A program made the translations under genes and the position numbers. A stretch of DNA of 64,000 bases. Origin: Papaver somniferum. Lineage: Eukaryota; Streptophyta; Magnoliopsida; Ranunculales; Papaveraceae. The stretch's first letter is position 1. Each line of letters begins with the position of its first letter. The notes beneath the pieces are model-generated. The model was not told the origin of the DNA. It ran no database searches and was given only the letters and a program-made list of their open reading frames with translations. Of this stretch, positions 11,161 through 21,294 are shown in pieces. The stretch lies in the NCBI RefSeq assembly GCF_003573695.1, contig NC_039359.1, forward strand, positions 135,185,939-135,249,938, given 5' to 3'.

Positions 11161-12543
11161 ACTCGGAAGCGGCGCTGTGTTGTTTCTCTCATTTTCTGCA
11201 TCTTGCTAGTTTGCTGTCATCTTTGCTAGTTTGCTGTTTCATCTTACTCTTTCTCTTTGCATTCTTGCATTTTAGCATAACTTCATTATCTGTCATATTG
11301 CATACTTCATTGCTTTCCTGCTAGTGCCTAGCTTAGCATTCTTGCATAGTGCATTCCTGCATCTTGCATCACTTATTGTTTGTTGTTTTTCCTCATTGCT
11401 TCTTTTCTCCACCCATTTGCTTCAAAGAGACTGATCTTCTCTTCTGAGCCAGCAGGTACCTACTGTGGAGCAACATCTTCTGTTGTTGCTGTGCTTCTCT
11501 TGTTGTGCTGCTGTGAAGCCTGAACCTGTGGTGCTGATGCCAAATTTGGAAGGGAGAGGAACAGTAGATGTGGTTTGAGGCAGAAATCATCCAAATCTAA
11601 CCCAGTTTACTGGGTGTGGTAGTCCAAATACCCTGCTGGGCCTGTTGCTGAAGCCTGACCCTGCCTTGCTGATCTGCTGGACTGGGCTGGTGTTGTTGGA
11701 GTAGAAGCTGTGAACCAACTGGAGCTGCTTGTGGAGTTGCACAGAATTTGAACCAAGCCCAACTGGGCTTTTGCAACAAACATAAAGGGACCAAAGCCCA
11801 ACTGGGCTTCCCTCCCAAAAGGTAAGCCTAAACCCATTAAGAGAACCCAAATTGTGGGCTTCCATTTTCTGTTGGGTTTGTAATTTTAATTACCTGTGGG
11901 CTTGTTCTAAATTGAAAATTGAACTTTTATATAGTTTTTAAAAGCCCAACTGGGCCCCTAAACCAAAGTCTCCAAACAAAAACTGTGGGCTTCCCTTTCA
12001 AATTTGAAACCAAAAGTTTCAAAACCCATTGGAACAAAACTGTTTGAAACCCACTTCCAAACCCAACAGTGGGCTTACTAAAAATTCAAAGTTTTTAAAA
12101 AAAAACAAATTTTGGGCTTCACCAACAGTGGGCCTACAAAATTCAAAGTTTCAAACCAACTTCCAACCCAACAGTGAGCCATCAAAGTTTTTAACACAAC
12201 TTCAAAAGTCAAAACCCAACTAAAAACCAAATTGCATTCTCCCACCAATGTGGGCTTGCTCCTAACAACAAAACCAAATTTTTCTCCCAACTCAAAACCA
12301 AATTCTTGCTCCACCAATGTGGGCTTGCTCCCAATTTTAAAACCAAATTTTTCTTTTTATCTCCCAATTAAAACCAAAAGTTTTTTCCCATTCAAAAACC
12401 AAAATTTTTCTCCCTCTTTTTAACCAAAAATCCCAAATAGGCTTTACCTTTAAAGCCTAAAAACCAAATTTTTGAAACCCATAACTGAAAAGTGTGGGCC
12501 TTATTTCTCTTTTTGAATTGTGTGATTGTTTGATAAACATAAC
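11161..12543 (+). other. LARD-B leader, no gene
   Basis: About 1.4 kb between PBS and start codon. The first part is T-rich with GTTGTTGCTG/CTG-type runs (11460-11540). From 11750 to 12500 it consists of degenerate repeats built around GTGGGCTT and AAAACCAAA, such as AACCCAACAGTGGGCTT. Short open frames here (for example antisense 11587-11865) reflect this biased composition. Related sequence in opposite orientation occurs in LARD-C at 54900-55600. Confidence 0.6.
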
Positions 12544-13867
12544 ATGTCTGGATTTTGGTCTGCCACTGGGAATAAATCTATTAGAGAAGCTTACGGGGAA
12601 GATTCACCTTATGAGCCTCCCACAGACCATGATGTCAATAATTATAGGGATTATTATTATGGACCTTCTGTAGGTCATGAACCTCAATATGCAAACCCTA
12701 ATGACTATTCACACATGTATCATCCACCATTGAGTGAAAATGAACATCTAGACAATATCCAACTCACACATTCGTCACTTGTGAATCAGTTAGAGGCTCG
12801 GATCACTGCTTTAGAAATGCAAACACATGAGAAATCTGTAGCATCTAGTTCACATAGACGACCTGAAATCTATGCATGTACCTTATGTGGTGGTTTAGAC
12901 CACCCGGATAAATATTGCTATATTTTGCATGATTATAGGCAATTTAGAGAATCCCATGAAAATCCAAATTATGAAATGCCCACAAATTGTGAGGCTGGTA
13001 GTCATTGGGACCATAATCATTCCTCTGAGGGTTGCGATCAATCTTTTATAAACCCTAATTACCATGCACACATGTACCATTCACCACAATTTGAACATGA
13101 AGAATTTTGTACTCCCATGAATTTAGACTCCACCACAGAAGCTTTCAGACTCAGTGAGCAAAACTTTGCTAGATATACATCACGAATTCATGCATATTTA
13201 GATCAGATTTTGCTTCACCTACAAAAGGAGGAAATTCATGAGGAAATGTATGTTGTCCCTAATGAAGTGTCTAGTCCCATTCATGTAAATGATGTTGAAT
13301 ATGAACCTAATTTAGAGGAACATGAATCGACTAATGACACCACCACTGTTAATGAGGACCAATATGCATGTTACCATGATGATGATTATGAAGATTATGA
13401 TGATAATGATGTTATGTTAGAAGAACATGAAAATATCGTGGAACTTTTTGGTTCAATAACATATGGATTCTCTCCCTCGACCTTCATGAATGTTGTTTCT
13501 TCTAATACTCATAGCAAATCATATGATTTTGATATTGATATGGTACTTGTACAATTGTTCTTCGAAGATGAGCATGACATAGGAATAGTTGAATCTTCTG
13601 TAGACACTAATGGTAATATGCATGAAAACAAATTTGATGTGTCTGATTCCTTTCCTAAGTCACAAAATGTTATTCTTCCGATGTTGATTTGAGTACTACA
13701 GACAATCATGATACCGATTTAGGTCTTGATGTTTTGTTCGATGAATGTGAGCATGATTTACCAATTTCTGATTTAGGGGAAGTATGTGTTGGTACTATTG
13801 ATCTTATCCATGAAAATAACTTAGAAGTACCAACTTTCTTACCTAAATCGCATATTGAGATTATTCC
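12544..13867 (+). pseudogene. LARD-B gag-like protein with CCHC zinc knuckle, N-terminal part
   Basis: I start it at the ATG at 12544 (MSGFWSATGN), which matches the start of the LARD-A protein in style and position. The first 75 residues are Tyr/Asn/His-rich (NNYRDYYYGPSV, YSHMYHPPLSE). A coiled-coil segment (LVNQLEARITALEMQ) follows at about residues 83-97. A zinc knuckle CTLCGGLDHPDKYC, spacing C-X2-C-X4-H-X4-C, is at about residues 110-123 and is what ties this to retrotransposon Gag. The rest is acidic with runs such as CYHDDDYEDYDDNDVM. The frame breaks near 13672, where one base change shifts it, then continues to 13867, where the hAT element is inserted. The remaining C-terminus is at 15753-16172. 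RNA binding is likely; no enzymatic domain is seen. Confidence 0.7.
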
Positions 13868-13875
13868 ACCCAACC

Positions 13876-15744
13876 TAAGGGTGCACACGGTACGGTTCAG
13901 CTCGGTTCTTGACGAGACCGAGTACCTGTACCTCTCTAGCCTCGGTTCCAAAATTTTGTACCGGTACCTGTACCTTGTACCTCGGTTCCGGTTCCATTCG
14001 GTACCAGGTACGGTACCGGTTCCAATCGGTTCTTTTCCAGACAGAAATATGTTTTTTTCTCTGACAATCTAAGTACATGTTTTGTACATGTTTTTCAATA
14101 TATTAAGTAATAACTCATACTTAGAACAAAGCAACAATTAATAAGTAGCTATATTACTAGCAAACCAAACAAACAAAGTCTTGAAAACCTGAGTAGCAGT
14201 AGGCATTAGCAGTGTAGCGCACAAACTGACAATCTCACAATCACACACACTAAAGTCTGGGAAATACGAAAAAATAACAATTAGCAGTAGGCAGTAGCCA
14301 CAGACACACACACTAAGTCTTGAAAATGAGAAAATCTGAAAAAAGAACAACTAGCAGTGCAGCTAGTGATGCAGTAGTCTTGAATCTTGATCTTCTAATC
14401 CATATCAGCAGCACTTGTGGTGTCATCAGTGTTGATAGGACCAAGTAGCTCTGCCAAACAAATAATAGTAGTTAGTAACTCAATATCATCTCAGCTTGCA
14501 TCACAACTCATTTAACCCATCAACATACATAACAACTCTTCATTAGACTCAATTCATTAATCAGCTAAACATCCTAGAATGATCAACATCCAGAAGACCA
14601 AACTTCAATTCATAATTAAGATGAGAACTACAAAACCACCACCAAAACAAATTAACACCCTAATTTCTTAAACTAACTACACACATCAAAATACACATTA
14701 CCAGATCAATAACAAAACATGATCCCTGAATTAAGACAAGTACTAGCTTGTTATTAGCAATTCAGCTAAACTTTCAATCCAAAGATTTTGCAGCTCATAC
14801 TCAAAATCAAGATAACATCTGGATCTTCTCAACATCATTCAATTGATCAATTCTCATCCAAACAAATCCAAAAACAAAACCCTAACACTAAAATCACAAA
14901 TTCAGTAACATAAAACAGAGCATAGCATCACAATTCAATGAAACACACATCAATTAGATAAGATCTCAATCTTTCAAACATTAAACAACAAAACTAAAGC
15001 AAAACCCAGATTTTATTTAATACCCTAATTTCATTAACAAAAATAATGAAAAATCAAAAGAAAAGATTAAGAAGATAGAATTCTTACCAAATCCAAGCCA
15101 AATCAATCAACTCTTGCAAATATGATGAACAAGTCTTAATTACAAATCTGAAAAATCAAAAGATTAAAGGTAGAATTATTAGATTCAGATTCTCAGAAGA
15201 TTCAGAATTATTACAAATCTCAATTACAAAACCCTAGGTTCAGTTCGCTTACCCTTTGAATCAACACTTGAGATTCAAAGTAGGTTCAGTTCGCTTACAA
15301 ATCTTAATTACTTAACGTTTGAATCAACACTTACCCTTTGAATCAACACTTGTAATGGAGAAGAGAAGATTGTCGCTCGTCTCTGTTAATCAACATTTGT
15401 AATGGAGAAGATTGTCGCTCGTCCCTTCTCAGACAGAGAGGAGACGGAAAAAAAAAATGAGAAGAGAAACGGAAACCCTATAATGTTCGCTTATATACCC
15501 CCCTCTAATCTAACGGCTAATACTGATCCCTTATCCCCTAAATCTAACGGCTCTAATCATTCGGGACATTCGGTCCGGTACGGCACGGTACTTGTACAGG
15601 ACCGTGTACTTGTACCCCCAGACCTCGGTTCCTATTTTTTGAACCGGTACCTGTACCTTGTACCTCGGTTCGGTCCAAAACCAGGTACGGTTCCACCGGT
15701 TCCGGTTCGGTCCATCGGTCCGGCTCGGTTCCTGTGCACCCTTA
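13876..15744. mobile_element. hAT-like non-autonomous DNA transposon (1869 bp)
   Basis: Terminal inverted repeats TAAGGGTGCACA at 13876-13887 and TGTGCACCCTTA at 15733-15744. The 8-bp target duplication ACCCAACC lies at 13868-13875 and 15745-15752, the length expected for hAT. Both ends carry dense subterminal copies of GGTACC/GGTTCC/CCGGTACCTGTACC motifs (13890-14035 and 15545-15735), typical transposase-binding arrangements. The interior is AT-rich and has no transposase. Near 15355-15425 a short segment (TAATGGAGAAGA...GTCGCTCGTC) is duplicated. It interrupts the LARD-B gag-like frame. Confidence 0.85.
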
Positions 15745-15752
15745 ACCCAACC

Positions 15753-16172
15753 TAGATTTGGTTTGTAACAAAACTTTTAAACCAACTTTTCTGAAAATTC
15801 CCAACCTAGGATTGGAACTGTGTGCCTCCCAAGTCCTTTTGGACTATTTTGCATCAAAATACAATACTTTTAAGGAGCCACAATTGGAATACATTTCTTT
15901 GCCCATCCCGCAAAAAGTCCATTTTGAGTTAGACCTGGTGAATCCCGAACCCCCCAAAATTGCTAGATTTTGTGCTTAAAAATAAATCTGTTGAAAAATT
16001 TAGGTTTAGGGGTGATTCATTCGGTTTTTCACTCTCACTCCCATTTAAGTCCAATTTTAGTTGTTTGAAACTGTATATGTTTCAACACTTTGTCTTTTGG
16101 GTTGATCCTCAACTCTTTAGACTGTATGTATATAGTGAATTGTTTGTATATAATCTGGTAGGTAATGTTTAG
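15753..16172 (+). pseudogene. LARD-B gag-like protein, C-terminal part
   Basis: Continues the frame after the hAT element. It contains GLELCASQVLLDYFASKY (15800-15855), then Pro/Glu-rich sequence. A frameshift near 15965 leads to the last segment ending VDPQLFRLYVYSELFVYNL with a stop at 16170-16172. LARD-A has the same two blocks in the same order (GLNVCASRILLNDF and KDPQLFRLLVYGEF). The G-rich tract AGGTTTAGGGGTGA at 16002-16015 lies inside this frame between the blocks, as AAGTGTGGGGGAAA does in LARD-A. Confidence 0.6.
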
Positions 16173-17132
16173 TGGAATCATATGTTTCTTGTATATATTG
16201 TGCTAACCCAATGTGAATTCAGTTGAGTTACTGTTGGGTTTTGCCTTGAATAATGGAGTTCAAAACTTGCTTTCGCCAATATCCGGTAATCTCTTTCCTT
16301 TTTATACACTTAGAATCGTTCTCATGGTATGTGTTATAATCATGTTTATCTTTAGAAACATTGAGGACAATGTTTAGTTTAGGTTTAGGGGTGAAAAGTA
16401 GATACCGTGATATCATGCTATAATTGAAAACAAAACTCTTTCTTTTTGAAAAAAAAAAAACGATGTATATATTCAGAAAAATATCAAAAAAAATCAAAAA
16501 ATAAAAAATCAAGTATTTATCAATTCCATCCTCTCTTGTTCCAAAAATAAAAGAGAGTAGTCAATGTAAATAAGAGTCATGTAAAGAGTCATCTTTTGTG
16601 CTTTTGTGTTATAAGCAAGGAAGGGTGTATGCCATTGATGTACAACGCGAGTAATTGTGAAATACCTCCAACTCATTCAAAATTCTCGTAAAGTCCGGAC
16701 AGCTGGCTAGATTTCGACCTCGGTTCTTAGCCTGAGAAACTATCTCTTGGTGATTAGTAGTCATAACATCCGATCTTTCTTTACACATGTGTAGATACAC
16801 TTTACACTCTTATCACATTTCTTTATTTGTTATCAGTGTTAGGATTGTGCCTTTGATATCTAGATTGACATCTCCATTTTGCTGTGAGCTTCTACTGTCT
16901 TGCACATGTCACATTTCATGGAATCTGAGCTTATATTTTGTCCTAGAACTTTGTAGGTACGTTCTAAGCAAACCTTCACGAGACTTCAACTCGTCCACTA
17001 GGGACACTTAGTGGTTTAAAAGGCTTATTGCATTCGCTAAATGCAATCGAGAGATCAGCGACAGTGGTATATGTAGGATTTCCTTAGTTTTTTTTTACTT
17101 GAGGACAAGTAAAATTCAGGTTTGGGGGTATT
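16173..17132 (+). other. LARD-B 3' noncoding region with duplicated hairpin-PPT modules
   Basis: No gene. It holds a perfect hairpin AAACATTGAGGACAATGTTT at 16356-16375 followed by TTAGGTTTAGGGGTG (16380-16394). A conserved block CTCGTCCACTAGGGACACTTAG lies at about 16990-17011. A second hairpin TTTACTTGAGGACAAGTAAA at 17094-17113 is followed by the true polypurine tract AGGTTTGGGGGTATT just before the 3' LTR. Antisense 16609-16800 is an open frame also kept in LARD-C (53667-53876). Confidence 0.7.
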
Positions 17133-18887
17133 TGATGAGTGCCAAATATTGTATATATTTGCACCTTTTTATTGACATTTAACTCATCATTTGTGCACTA
17201 ACGCTCCATTTTATCCCATATTCCGTGTTTTCGTTGTTTTCAAGAATAAATACTTTTCTCAATTAATTTTGCATTTTTAGGTACTAAATAAAGCCTGGTT
17301 AACTCACAGAGCGAAAAGAGCAAAGAAACGGCAAAGACTCCCGCAGAAAGGCAGCGAAGATTGATGTTTGCAAGAGCCGGATCAATTAAAAGTGGGCTTG
17401 AAGAGGAAGAATTGTTCTTAAAGAATATATGGGCTTGGCATACCCAAGGCCCAAAAACCTTACCCAAATCCATTTCCATTATCCATACCCATTTCCATGA
17501 GATCCGTCAGATTGGATCCATCTCATCATCCAACGGCCACCTCATCATTGTGCATCAAAATCCGAAGCTCCTGTCAAACACCATAGTACCTAACTCCATA
17601 TGAAGCCGTCAGTTTTGTTGTATCTCATGATCCAACGGTCGCTACATACCTCTCCATCGTAGCCGTTCGATTCAATCTATATGGGATCATCCAACGCTCT
17701 TTACTCGTTGTGCATCAAAGTTCGCTACTCCCGCTCAACACCCAAACGCCAAACATCTACACCACAAAAAAAACATCCCCTAACCCATTCTTCATCGACC
17801 TCTTCTCCTATTCTCCCCAAATTCCTCTCTTCCCTATCACCTGCAACTTCCGCCACCACCATCTCCTGCCATCACTGCCACCACCAGACCTCGAACCACA
17901 CCACCACCACAACCACCCGACAACTCCACCATCTCTCTACCTATCCTAGGTGTTTCATAAAATTCACATCCCACTGACCTAGGGTGTGGAGTTGATGAGA
18001 CGACTCGAGCTAGGGTTCACAGTTCACAAAGAAGAGCAGCAAAAGCAGCAGAACAAGTGGGAAGAACAGAAGAAGGTATGGGTCGAGGTGAAATCGCAAG
18101 TGGGTACGTCAAATTGAAAATCCCCAAATCAAATTTTAGGTTTTCAAAAATTAGGGTTTAGAAATTTGGGGATTCTGCACTATAAATAGAACATGGTGTT
18201 TGTAATGTTAGGGGTATGCCCGGGCTAGCCAGAGCACTAATAGTGTTAGTTTTAGGTTTTTACTTTTTTTGTTTCAATTCTAATTTTAATTCACAGTTCA
18301 TGTTCTAAGTTGTTCTGCTAGGGTTATATGAAACCCTAATTTTCTATTTGTTGTTCATGTTCATGATAATAACCTTGTTATGCTTAATTGTTTAGGATGG
18401 AATTTAGTCTTAGGACTTCAACACTTAACTTTCACAGTGTATGTAATGCATCCATTGTAGTTAGATTTATTCGGTGTTGTAGAACTGCAACTCATACTTA
18501 ACAGTATGTATGAACCTTTTGATTAGCTGTACCTTGAAAAGACAGTTAATGCTTAGGAGTATTATCCTAGTTGTGATTGAATCATCCATATCAGATTGAC
18601 CTTAGATATGTAGAGGATTGACATCCCTTTCATTATCAGTTGTAAGGACAAGGTTAGTGTTAGGATCAGAACAAGTAATGTAAATTAGTGGTGGACTCAA
18701 AGGCCCTAGTATACTTCCCATTGTTTAGCTCTTGTCACTGCCACTTTAGGAAATTAGTTAGGAAAACACAAAGAAATAGCATTACACCCTCCTTGTCCCT
18801 GAGGACAAACCCCTTCTTACCTCACTCACTACAACTGACCCTGTATACTTGCAGGTCTAAGTTGTAGGTTCTTTTAAAACCACACCA
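17133..18887 (+). repeat. 3' LTR of LARD-B (1755 bp)
   Basis: Begins TGATGAGT directly after the polypurine tract and ends CACACCA, followed by the target duplication GTTAC at 18888-18892. Contains the ~100-bp CCACCA-rich segment (17843-17945) that the 5' LTR lacks. Confidence 0.92.
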
Positions 18888-18892
18888 GTTAC

Positions 18893-19020
18893 TATTTGCA
18901 AAACAGGTTACATGGAAGGATCCCCAACTTTTCAGATTGTTGGTGTATGGGGAATTCGTCTTGCAAGTCGAGCTGACGACTTTAAACCAAGCGCTAAATG
19001 GGAGGCAACCCATAGGATGA
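18893..19020 (+). pseudogene. LARD-A gag-like protein, C-terminus
   Basis: This is the end of the LARD-A frame after LARD-B's insertion. It reads FAKQVTWKDPQLFRLLVYGE, then FVLQVELTTLNQALNGRQPIG and a TGA at 19018-19020. The DPQLFRL-x-VY-x-E block is shared with LARD-B (16098-16136). The last codons overlap TGGGAGGCAACCCA (18999-19012), a perfect 4-bp-stem hairpin with a 6-base loop. I recall this string as common in plant Athila-type elements. Confidence 0.6.
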
Positions 19021-21294
19021 GTATTCCTTATCTTGTATTTATTTCTTGTCTTGTTTTTAGCTTTTTCTTGTCTCATATTTACTTTTTCTGATTTCTTGTC
19101 GCATATCATTATATGATTTCCCACCTTGACTTTCTTTGGAAGATTCAATTTACATTGAGGACAATGTAAAGTTTAAGTGTGGGGGAGTGGTTAAGCATTT
19201 GCATTGTAAATTTTTCATGAAATTTTCAATTTTTGTGTGAAATAGTGAATAAACAAACTCCAACTTGTAGTTAGTTTAGAGTCACATAGTATACATGTCG
19301 CTAAGATTACATCAAAATTCTCATAAGAGTGACTGAACTTAGAGATGACAGAGAACATGATCAGGTTTCTTACTTGTATGAGAGTTAAAGTTGGATTTAA
19401 CCATGCCAGTGGCAAATGAGGTGCAGATTGAATTCGGTATTAGAGTAGTGGTCCCCTATAGTGGAGACTACCTATTGTTACATCATGTGAGGCACCGACC
19501 TTCACTTCTTTGTACCTGTCTAAATATGTGCTTTTAGAGTGTGTGTCACCGTACGTAAACTCCGGGTAGAATGGTGAGCTACCCAACCTCCCACCAATAG
19601 AAGCACTATTTTGATCTCTTGAGTGCTATTTTATCAATCATGATGGTGACGTCGAATTGCTAACTTACATATCACTTGTAATCTTGTTCGCAGTTAGCAC
19701 CATCCACTTTATCTCTCTCTACACCAACAGGTCCATAGAAACACCATCATCATCAACAAAAGGAGCATCACAAATTCGAAGGAAAGTTGAAGACGTTCAA
19801 GGTTTACAAGAAACAATACATAAATGAGCAGATTTCAGATTCAAGTATAGCAACAAGACAAGGAGCAGAATTTTTACAAGTTGAAGACTATTGTACGAGA
19901 GAGAATATTATCAAGATAAGAATTCAAGAAGTTTATGATATCGAGACATATAAGTTGTGAAGAATCAAGCGGTAAAGTACTTACACCATGACCTTTGTAC
20001 TTGCATTTTTTATTTTATCATATTTGTATATTATTTTCTCTTGTTCCAAAAAAAAAAATTCAAAAGAAAAAATAAATAAAAAAAATAAATAAATAAAAAG
20101 TAAAAAATAATAATAAAAAAGAAAAAGAAAAAAGAGACAAGAGGAAATTTTGTTAGGTTCATTATTAGTTTTGTTATTTTATTTGTTTTGTTTTATTTTG
20201 TATTTGGTTTATTTCTCTGTCTCATGAAAAAAAGAAAAAAAAGAAAAAAAAAAAAAAAAAGGAGACAAGAGAAAATTTTGTTAGGTTTATTATTAGTTTT
20301 ATTATTTTGTTTTGTTTTGTTTTTATTTTATATTTGTTTTATTTTTCTTGTCTCAATAAAAAAAAAGAAAAAAAAAAGAAAAAAAGAGACAAGAAAAATC
20401 CTTTGTATTATATTTTGGGTTTGTATAGTTCGCTTTTAGTTTTGTTTTCTTTCAATAAAGCCAATGGAAAGAAGGAATATCCACAATGAAGTTTCAAGCA
20501 ACAAGGAATTAGAGGAAAGAATCACATTGTCAAGATTCTACGAAGTTCAAGAGTTATCATCGACAGTTGAAGACCGAAGTTCAAGATTTCATCATCAAGA
20601 GTTGAAGACCGAAGACGTTTCTATGGATGCTGTGAGAGTGGTGCTAACTGCATGCCGAACGGATAAAGAGGTAATTAAGCATATTCCCACCTTCGTTAAG
20701 TGGTTGATTTCCTTTCTTAGAGATCGTCAGAAAAAGGGTTTTCAAAATGAATAAAAGATGTGGGTTTTCAAAACAATTCGGAGGGTTTTTTCCTTCCTAC
20801 CATTCAACGTGTCGCAGGATTCTCTCTTCATTCCTACCTCGACACATGTGTGACCCATAAAAAGTTATTTATTATTGAGAGCAAATTAATAAAACCCTTT
20901 CTTGTGAGGCAGAGTCGAGACTTTCGATCACTCCGAACCCGAATTTCTTTCGATAAGGGATGGTTATTTCTCTCTCAACTTTTAAGGATGAGATTTTGTT
21001 CATTTATGTATCTAACTTCTTATTACTAGTGTGCAGAATTTCTATGTCTTCTTAGCGCGTTGGATGCTATCATTACGGAGAACTAGTAAGTTGGAAAAAT
21101 AGGTTTTGTGGGTATATCTCTAGTAAACCCTCACGAGAGTAAAACTCGTCCACTAGGGACACCTAGGGGTTTAAAGGCTTGTTATATGTGCTAAGTGTGA
21201 CCGTAGCCTCGACGACACGGAGTTGTATGTATGTTTTAGTATTTTTTTTGTTTGATTTGCTCGAGGACTAGAAAAGTCTAAGTGTGGGGGAATT
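19021..21294 (+). other. LARD-A 3' noncoding region
   Basis: No convincing gene. Visible elements are a perfect hairpin TTACATTGAGGACAATGTAA at 19150-19169 followed by TAAGTGTGGGGGAGTGG (19174-19190); the triple A-rich array at 20040-20400; the conserved block CTCGTCCACTAGGGACACCTAG at about 21145-21166; and the true polypurine tract AAGTGTGGGGGAATT at 21280-21294, preceded by a weakened hairpin (CTCGAGGACTAG). The open frame at 20464-20754 (96 codons) has no recognised domain. Confidence 0.65.
20040..20400 (+). repeat. Triplicated A-rich tracts bracketed by TTGTCTC / GAGACAAG
   Basis: Three units of roughly 120 bp, each with an A-rich core (AAAAAAGAAAAA type), a flanking GAGACAAG, then a T-rich stretch with ATTATTAGTTTTGTTATTTT, and a leading TTGTCTC or CTTGTTCC. 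TTGTCTC and GAGACAA are inverted complements, so each A-rich core sits in a potential stem. Confidence 0.6.

Larger units (their letters stand above)
9483..18887 (+). mobile_element. LARD-B: non-autonomous LTR retrotransposon nested in LARD-A
   Basis: LTRs at 9483-11137 (1655 bp) and 17133-18887 (1755 bp) begin TGATGAGT and end CACACCA. The target duplication GTTAC lies at 9478-9482 and 18888-18892. PBS and PPT are present in the right places. The internal part (6 kb) has a gag-like frame with a zinc knuckle but no pol. The insertion interrupts the coding frame of LARD-A near its C-terminus. A hAT-like transposon (13876-15744) interrupts LARD-B's own frame. LTR ends, PBS and 3' modules show distant relationship to LARD-A and closer relationship to LARD-C. 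Confidence 0.92.

Noticed and set aside
12526..12543. Start of the LARD-B protein at 12526
   Set aside because: That codon is TTG, not ATG; the first ATG in frame is 12544 and matches the LARD-A protein's start.
20464..20754. 96-codon frame in the LARD-A 3' region as a gene
   Set aside because: No recognised domain and it sits among repeated GTTGAAGACC/TTCAAGA-type noncoding sequence.
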